Shown here one piece after another: positions 6,270-10,401 of a stretch of 10,401 nucleotides of DNA; the stretch's first letter is position 1, and each line of letters opens with the position of its first letter. Under the pieces are notes generated by a model. The model was given only the letters and a program-made list of their open reading frames with translations. It ran no database searches and was not told the DNA's origin. The position numbers and the translations under genes were made by a program. This DNA is from Candidatus Krumholzibacteriia bacterium (lineage in GTDB: Bacteria > Krumholzibacteriota > Krumholzibacteriia > Krumholzibacteriales > Krumholzibacteriaceae): contig JAPLKY010000144.1 of NCBI GenBank assembly GCA_026387805.1, positions 1 to 10,401 of the forward strand, written 5' to 3'.

Positions 6270-6884
6270 ATACGTGAGCGCGAGCGATATCGCGAGATGC
6301 GTGAATCGCTCGTTGCTCGTGTCCACGTCGAGGCGGTTGAAGCGGTAGATCCGGTACGTGTACGGCGTGACCCAGACGCTGGCGCTCCCCTCGAGGAGCA
6401 TGTTTCCGAAGAGGGGCCGCGTCACTCCCGCGCCGCCGAGAATGTAGAAGGTGGTCTGCGTCGGGCGGTACGTGTCCGTCGGCGTCGCCGTGACGGGATT
6501 GACCGACAGGAATCCGACGCCGAGCCGGGCGACCGGCCGGTAGGGAACCGGGATGAGAAGCGGAACGATCACGAAGAGGTTCAGTCGATAGTCGAGCCCA
6601 TCGACGTCCGCGCCGTCCTCGTCCGCGCCGAACACTCCAATCTCGTTCTCGAAATAGAAATCGGAGGCGAGCTCGTAGCGCAACGCCGCGCCCGCGCCGA
6701 ACGCGCTCTCGAGACCGAAGAACCGCGAATCGAAAACGTAATAGTGCGACTCGATCGATGCGCATATCCGTCTCGGCGTCTCGGCGAGCGCGCCGCGGAC
6801 GGCGAACGCGCCGAGAGCGGCGAGGGCCAGCGCGAAGGCAATGCGCCGGCCTGCGGGACCGCCTCGTTCTTTCATGCCGCTCAT
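6261..6884 (-). CDS. Outer-membrane beta-barrel protein of unknown role
   Basis: A 207-residue exported protein. Residues 1-34 are a signal peptide: basic RR, hydrophobic IAFALALAALGAFAV, and a cleavage site after GALA. The mature part alternates amphipathic strands and turns (ESHYYVFDSRFFGLESAFGAG, DYRLNLFVIVPLLIPV, GFLSVNPVTATPTDTYRPTQTTFYILGGAGV). It ends LAISLALTYTF, the C-terminal Phe signal read by the BAM complex. It resembles small eight-stranded barrels of the OmpW/OmpA-like kind, but I cannot name a family. The start at 6884 is chosen because its ATG overlaps the wecB stop as ATGA and an AAGGTGG ribosome site lies ten bases upstream. The frame runs on to 6947, but that part is wecB coding sequence. 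The tight overlap implies translational coupling with wecB. It could be a porin-like or surface-structure protein. Confidence 0.85.
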   Translation of the reverse strand: MSGMKERGGPAGRRIAFALALAALGAFAVRGALAETPRRICASIESHYYVFDSRFFGLESAFGAGAALRYELASDFYFENEIGVFGADEDGADVDGLDYRLNLFVIVPLLIPVPYRPVARLGVGFLSVNPVTATPTDTYRPTQTTFYILGGAGVTRPLFGNMLLEGSASVWVTPYTYRIYRFNRLDVDTSNERFTHLAISLALTYTF

Positions 6885-8065
6885 GGACGGAATTCCACCT
6901 TGCTTCTGAAGGCCCGCTGGTCCTTCGCTCCGCGCGGACGGAACCATTCATCGATGATCCGGACGATGCGCCGCGACGCGAGACCGTCGCCGAAGGGATT
7001 TCTCACGCGGGCCATCCGTTCGTACACGCGCCGGTTTCCCAGAATACGCTCGACCTCGGCGACGATCCGGTCCCGGTGCGCCCCCGCGAGGACCGCGCCT
7101 CCGGCCTCGACGATCTCGGGTCGCTCCGTCTCGTCCCGCATCACGACGACGGGAAGGCCGAGCGCGGGGGCCTCCTCCTGAATGCCGCCCGAATCCGTGA
7201 GCACGATGCTGCTCTCCTTCATGACGCCGATGAGATCCATGTATTCGAGCGGCGGGGAAAGGGTGATGCGCGGATGCCGGGAGAGCGCGCGCTCGATCGG
7301 CTTCTTGACCGCGGGATTCGGATGCACGGGGAAGAAGATCTCGATATCCTCGTTCCGCCTGACCAGATCGAGAATCGCCGCGCAGATCTCTTCGATTCCC
7401 TCCCCGAAGCTCTCTCTCCGGTGCGCGGTCACGAGTATCAGCTTTCTCCCGCGGCGCGCTCCGCGCGCCGGGCGGGCGGCCCCGGTCTTCTTCTTCGCGA
7501 GCGCGAGGTGCAGCGCGTCGATCACGGTGTTGCCCGTGACGTACACGTTCCCGCGCGGGACTCCCTCGTTCGCGAGCGCGAGGGCGGCCTTTTTGGTCGG
7601 AGCAAAATGGAGCCGTGCGATGCTTCCGATGAGCCTGCGGTTCATCTCCTCGGGGTACGGATTCCATATATCGTACGTTCTGAGGCCGGCCTCGACGTGG
7701 GCGACCGGGATGCGCCGGTAGAAGGCGAGGAGAGCGGCGGCGAACGCCGAGGTCGTATCCCCCTGCACGATGATCATGTCCGCCGCGTCGCGCGAGAGCA
7801 CCTCGTCGAGCCGCTGCATCGTTCGCGTCGCGATATGCATGAGCGATTGCTTCTCGATCATGATGTCGAGGTCGTAGGCCGGCTTGATCGAGAAGAAACG
7901 GAGGAGCGGCTCGCACATCTCCCGGTGCTGAGCGGTGAAACAGGCGGCGACGGAGTATTTTCCCGGCCTCGCGCGGAGCTCCTCGATCACGGGCGCGAGC
8001 TTGATCACCTCGGGCCTCGTGCCGAAGACGAGCATGAGCCGCCGCTTATTCGTTCTTCGTGCCAC
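6881..8065 (-). CDS. wecB: UDP-N-acetylglucosamine 2-epimerase, non-hydrolysing
   Basis: Interconverts UDP-GlcNAc and UDP-ManNAc in the cytoplasm, supplying ManNAc (and ManNAcA after oxidation) for surface glycans. The protein is 394 residues, near the family norm. Motifs in order: GTRPEVIKLAP (Arg17), TAQHREM (the allosteric-site signature of the non-hydrolysing type), QGDTTSA (Asp103), HVEAGLRT (Glu125), PYPEEMNR (Glu139), GNTVIDAL, TAHRRESFGEG (His215), HPNP, LTDSGGIQEEAP and MRDETERPE. These line up with Asp95, Glu117, Glu131 and His213 of E. coli WecB, so the active site looks complete. The start is GTG at 8065, with AAGGAG five bases upstream and lying just after the stop of the CBM48-protein gene. 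An ATG ten codons in (Met11) is too close to the conserved GTRPE to be preferred. The gene sits between that gene (11-base gap) and the beta-barrel gene (ATGA overlap), which suggests one operon. Confidence 0.97.
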   Translation of the reverse strand: MARRTNKRRLMLVFGTRPEVIKLAPVIEELRARPGKYSVAACFTAQHREMCEPLLRFFSIKPAYDLDIMIEKQSLMHIATRTMQRLDEVLSRDAADMIIVQGDTTSAFAAALLAFYRRIPVAHVEAGLRTYDIWNPYPEEMNRRLIGSIARLHFAPTKKAALALANEGVPRGNVYVTGNTVIDALHLALAKKKTGAARPARGARRGRKLILVTAHRRESFGEGIEEICAAILDLVRRNEDIEIFFPVHPNPAVKKPIERALSRHPRITLSPPLEYMDLIGVMKESSIVLTDSGGIQEEAPALGLPVVVMRDETERPEIVEAGGAVLAGAHRDRIVAEVERILGNRRVYERMARVRNPFGDGLASRRIVRIIDEWFRPRGAKDQRAFRSKVEFRP

Positions 8066-8070
8066 GTGCG

Positions 8071-8076
8071 CTCCTT
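8071..8076 (-). promoter_or_regulatory. Ribosome binding site that sets the GTG start of wecB
   Basis: The minus strand reads AAGGAG, then CGCAC, then GTG at 8065. It lies directly after the TAG stop of the preceding gene (8079-8077), consistent with coupled translation. Confidence 0.8.
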
Positions 8077-10401
8077 CTACTTGACCTCGAGAATTGAACT
8101 GCTGCCGCCGAAGCCGTCCGGCTCGGTCATCGCGTTCGTCGGATCCGCGATTTTCTGTTTTCGATTCACGAGGAATTTATACGGGTATCTTCCCGCGCGG
8201 AGGTGCAGGGTCACCGTCCACGCGCCCTTTCTTTCCTTCTTCATCTGCGTCGCGCCCGCTTCCCAATTGTTGAACGAGCCGATGATCGAGACCTCCGACG
8301 CCCGGGGATCCGTGTACGCGATCACGACGTCGTTGAGCTGCTCGGGGGCGGGGGGGTCCTTCTTCCTGGAATCCCGGACCACGTTGAGGCGTTCGTAGCC
8401 GTCGATGATATCCTCCAGCTCGTTGCCCAGCCCGGAAGGAGGCAGCCCGTTGTCGTCTCCGAGATCGAATGAAATGCCGTCGGGCGCATCGTCCCAGGAT
8501 ACCGCGATGAGAATGGAGTTCGGACCCTTTCTGAGCTCGACCGATCCGCTCGCCCCTTCGAACCGCGCATCCGTCCCCGGTACGACGGGCTCGCCGTTGA
8601 TCCAGAGGGATGATGCGTTTTTCGTCGCGAGCCTCCAGATGAGTCTCGCGCGCGCCGGCGCGTCGACGACCGTGTAGAACAGTGCGCAACGGCCGGGCGT
8701 CTTCCCGTAGAGCCGCTCGGGCTGCAGGGAGCCCTCGTTATCGATTGCGCTCGAAGGAACCTCGCTCCACCGCAGCTCGCGCCCGTCGGAGGCGGTGTAG
8801 GATTTGAAAAGATCGCTCTGGAACGAAACGGCGTTCCTGAGGGGGTCATCCGCCTTTGCGAGAGCCCCGAGATGGAGCCAGTTGAACGGACGGACGAGGC
8901 TTTCCTTGAACAGAGCGACCGGTTTGCCGTCGAGCGTCAGGGTCAGCGAGAAGGGATAGCGCCCCGGGGAGATCATACCCTTCGGCATGACCGAGATTTC
9001 GAGATCGGCGCGCCCGGCGTCCGCCCGCAGGAGGAAGCGGGCGGGGAGCGCCGGCGTCGTCGAGAACTCGCGGAGAATCGTTCCATCGACCGTCCCCTGG
9101 AGGTCGCGGTCGGTCCGGCATCTGAGCGCGAGAGCGAGACGAACGGGTTTCCTGCCGACTCTTCTCCCGTCGGGCAGGTCGAGCACGGCGTCGAACTCCT
9201 TCGTCACGGCGACGCTTTCGATGCTGCGGATTTCGACCATGCGTCCATCGTGAACGAAATCGAGGGATGCGCCGAGCGTGACGACGCCCGGTTCGGTCGT
9301 GGGCGGAAGCGACAATGTGCCGTTATAGATGAACGGCTCGCCGTTCGGCACGAGCGTGACGCGGCGGGCGCTTTCCATGATCTTCCATCTCTGATCGCCG
9401 ATCTGCAGATAGAACTGGGAGGCGGCGAGCGTGTCGCGCACCGTGCGAAGGGACGCCGAGAATTCCACCGCGGATCCCCGGGGAATCGGTTTCTCGGGGA
9501 GACCGAGCGTGAACGCGATGCCGCATTCCCGCTCGAGCCGGGAGGAAAGCTCCGCCTTCGCGGCCGCGAGATCGGCGGGGGCGCCGGCGAGCGTCTCCAT
9601 GATGAGTCTCTTTACCCGCGGGGAAAGGCGCCGCCACTTCGCTCCGTCGATGATCCTCCAGTTCTCCTTCGGCGAATCGAGAAGCTGCGAGAACCGCGAG
9701 AATCTCGCGAGCATCCGGTTCACGACGCTGATGGCGTCCTTGTACGATTCGAGACTCATCGTTTCTCCGGAAAGCGCCGCGGCGAGCGAATCGATTCCGG
9801 AGCGCAGTCCGGCAATTTCCTTCGGCTGAACGAGCGCATCCCGCTCGAAGAGGAGCGTGAGATTCACGAGCGGCGATATCGTTCTCCAGCGGGGAAAGAG
9901 GCGGCTCGCGACCGTGCGATTCTCGCGCCAGTAATCGGTCCACGGGACCTGACCCGTTCCCCCCGCGCCCATGCCGGCGAGGGCCGAGGCGCGGAGCGAC
10001 GCGAAGAGCGCGCCATCCTCCGGCACCGCGGCGGAGAGCAGATCGAGCATCATGAATCGCATGGAGGGATCGGTCCACGGGTCGCCCGGATCGCCGGCCT
10101 TCCGCGGCGGCGCGGGCGCTGCCGCCGAGCTTCTCTCCAGGTACGCGGCGGCGATTCTCCGGTGCGCGAATCGGCCGAGGTTTCCGTCAACGACGAGCGG
10201 CAGGAGCTGCCCCGGGAGGTACGCGGTGACGAATCTCCCGTCCGCGTCCATGGGATAGAAGCATTTGCGCTCGGGATCGTAGAATCCGCGCGTGACGAGG
10301 TCCGAAAGCGATCGGGACCATGCGAGGAATTCGAGCGCGTCTTCGTATGCGCCCGTTTTCCACGCGATGAGGTGGAGGCTGTAAAGCTCGATCGCGGCGA
10401 G
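8077..10401 (-). CDS. Large protein with a C-terminal CBM48 glycogen/starch-binding module; N-terminus outside window
   Basis: 774 residues are visible and the frame is open at the right edge, so the gene starts beyond it; the Met at 10251 is internal. From the edge inwards, residues 1-80 (ELYSLHLIAWKTGAYEDALEF, GFYDPERKCFYPMDADGRF) resemble the helical hairpins of an (alpha/alpha)6 glycosidase toroid, a weak call. A helical stretch follows to about 290. Residues 300-500 look like beta-sandwich domains (EPFIYNGTLSLPPTTEPGVVTLGASLDF; GRYPFSLTLTLDGKPVALF). Residues 570-655 resemble a galactose-binding jelly roll (SSLWINGEPVV, LRKGPNSILIAVSWDD). The last 90 are a CBM48 / AMPK-type glycogen-binding module: SEVSIIGSFNNWEAG, GAWTVTLHLRAGRYPYKFLVNRK, IADPTNAM. 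The most likely role is a polysaccharide-acting or polysaccharide-binding protein; catalytic residues cannot be assigned from this part. No signal peptide can be judged. It is probably the first or an early gene of the wecB operon. Confidence 0.85.
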   Translation of the reverse strand, partial: LAAIELYSLHLIAWKTGAYEDALEFLAWSRSLSDLVTRGFYDPERKCFYPMDADGRFVTAYLPGQLLPLVVDGNLGRFAHRRIAAAYLERSSAAAPAPPRKAGDPGDPWTDPSMRFMMLDLLSAAVPEDGALFASLRASALAGMGAGGTGQVPWTDYWRENRTVASRLFPRWRTISPLVNLTLLFERDALVQPKEIAGLRSGIDSLAAALSGETMSLESYKDAISVVNRMLARFSRFSQLLDSPKENWRIIDGAKWRRLSPRVKRLIMETLAGAPADLAAAKAELSSRLERECGIAFTLGLPEKPIPRGSAVEFSASLRTVRDTLAASQFYLQIGDQRWKIMESARRVTLVPNGEPFIYNGTLSLPPTTEPGVVTLGASLDFVHDGRMVEIRSIESVAVTKEFDAVLDLPDGRRVGRKPVRLALALRCRTDRDLQGTVDGTILREFSTTPALPARFLLRADAGRADLEISVMPKGMISPGRYPFSLTLTLDGKPVALFKESLVRPFNWLHLGALAKADDPLRNAVSFQSDLFKSYTASDGRELRWSEVPSSAIDNEGSLQPERLYGKTPGRCALFYTVVDAPARARLIWRLATKNASSLWINGEPVVPGTDARFEGASGSVELRKGPNSILIAVSWDDAPDGISFDLGDDNGLPPSGLGNELEDIIDGYERLNVVRDSRKKDPPAPEQLNDVVIAYTDPRASEVSIIGSFNNWEAGATQMKKERKGAWTVTLHLRAGRYPYKFLVNRKQKIADPTNAMTEPDGFGGSSSILEVK

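Noticed and set aside
6885..6947. Longer N-terminus for the beta-barrel protein from 6947
   Set aside because: It would lie within wecB coding sequence and place 21 extra residues before the signal peptide; the ATGA overlap and ribosome site support 6884.
6758..8398. 546-codon open frame on the plus strand
   Set aside because: It is antisense to wecB and its neighbours, which carry complete family motifs; its composition is typical of a shadow frame.

Overview
The window is GC-rich chromosomal DNA from a diderm bacterium. Three things point that way: a lipoprotein, an outer-membrane beta-barrel ending in Phe, and a very large secreted M6-family metalloprotease. The protease has Fn3-like repeats and a QNYPNPF-type C-terminal (FlgD-like / type IX-style) domain. 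This combination is typical of the FCB group; by overall style I would guess Eisenbacteria or Krumholzibacteriota rather than classical Bacteroidetes. That placement is inference, because no marker gene is present.

Layout. (1) 1-2144, minus strand: a propionyl-CoA module. A biotin-dependent acyl-CoA carboxylase beta subunit (TTG start at 2144) is followed 10 bases later by the N-terminal third of a methylmalonyl-CoA mutase, which runs off the left edge. Together they would convert propionyl-CoA to methylmalonyl-CoA and then to succinyl-CoA. (2) 2145-2360: a compact divergent control region with one good sigma-70-like promoter on each strand. A perfect 7-3-7 palindrome lies over the predicted start point of the carboxylase transcript. 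(3) 2361-6248, plus strand: a small lipoprotein gene, then a roughly 1,090-residue secreted M6 metalloprotease. The protease reading frame is broken once, between 4272 and about 4385. Its C-terminal half carries three nearly identical Fn3-like repeats and a sorting domain. (4) 6238-6269: a dyad symmetry that contains the stop codons of both convergent genes. (5) 6261-10401, minus strand: a tightly packed set of a large protein with a C-terminal CBM48 glycogen/starch-binding module (N-terminus beyond the right edge), a non-hydrolysing UDP-GlcNAc 2-epimerase (wecB, GTG start) and an outer-membrane beta-barrel whose start overlaps the wecB stop as ATGA.

How the parts fit. The left module is central carbon metabolism. 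The middle is secretion of a large protease, perhaps with the lipoprotein as an envelope partner. The right module joins a polysaccharide-binding protein, UDP-ManNAc supply and an outer-membrane protein in one apparent transcription unit, which suggests cell-envelope or surface-glycan work.

I see no RNA genes, CRISPR arrays, insertion sequences or phage genes, and no obvious new defence-type system. The most unusual points are the broken and apparently domain-inserted protease, the mosaic repeats, the Cys at the specificity position of the carboxylase, the palindrome at the carboxylase promoter and the CBM48-wecB-barrel linkage.
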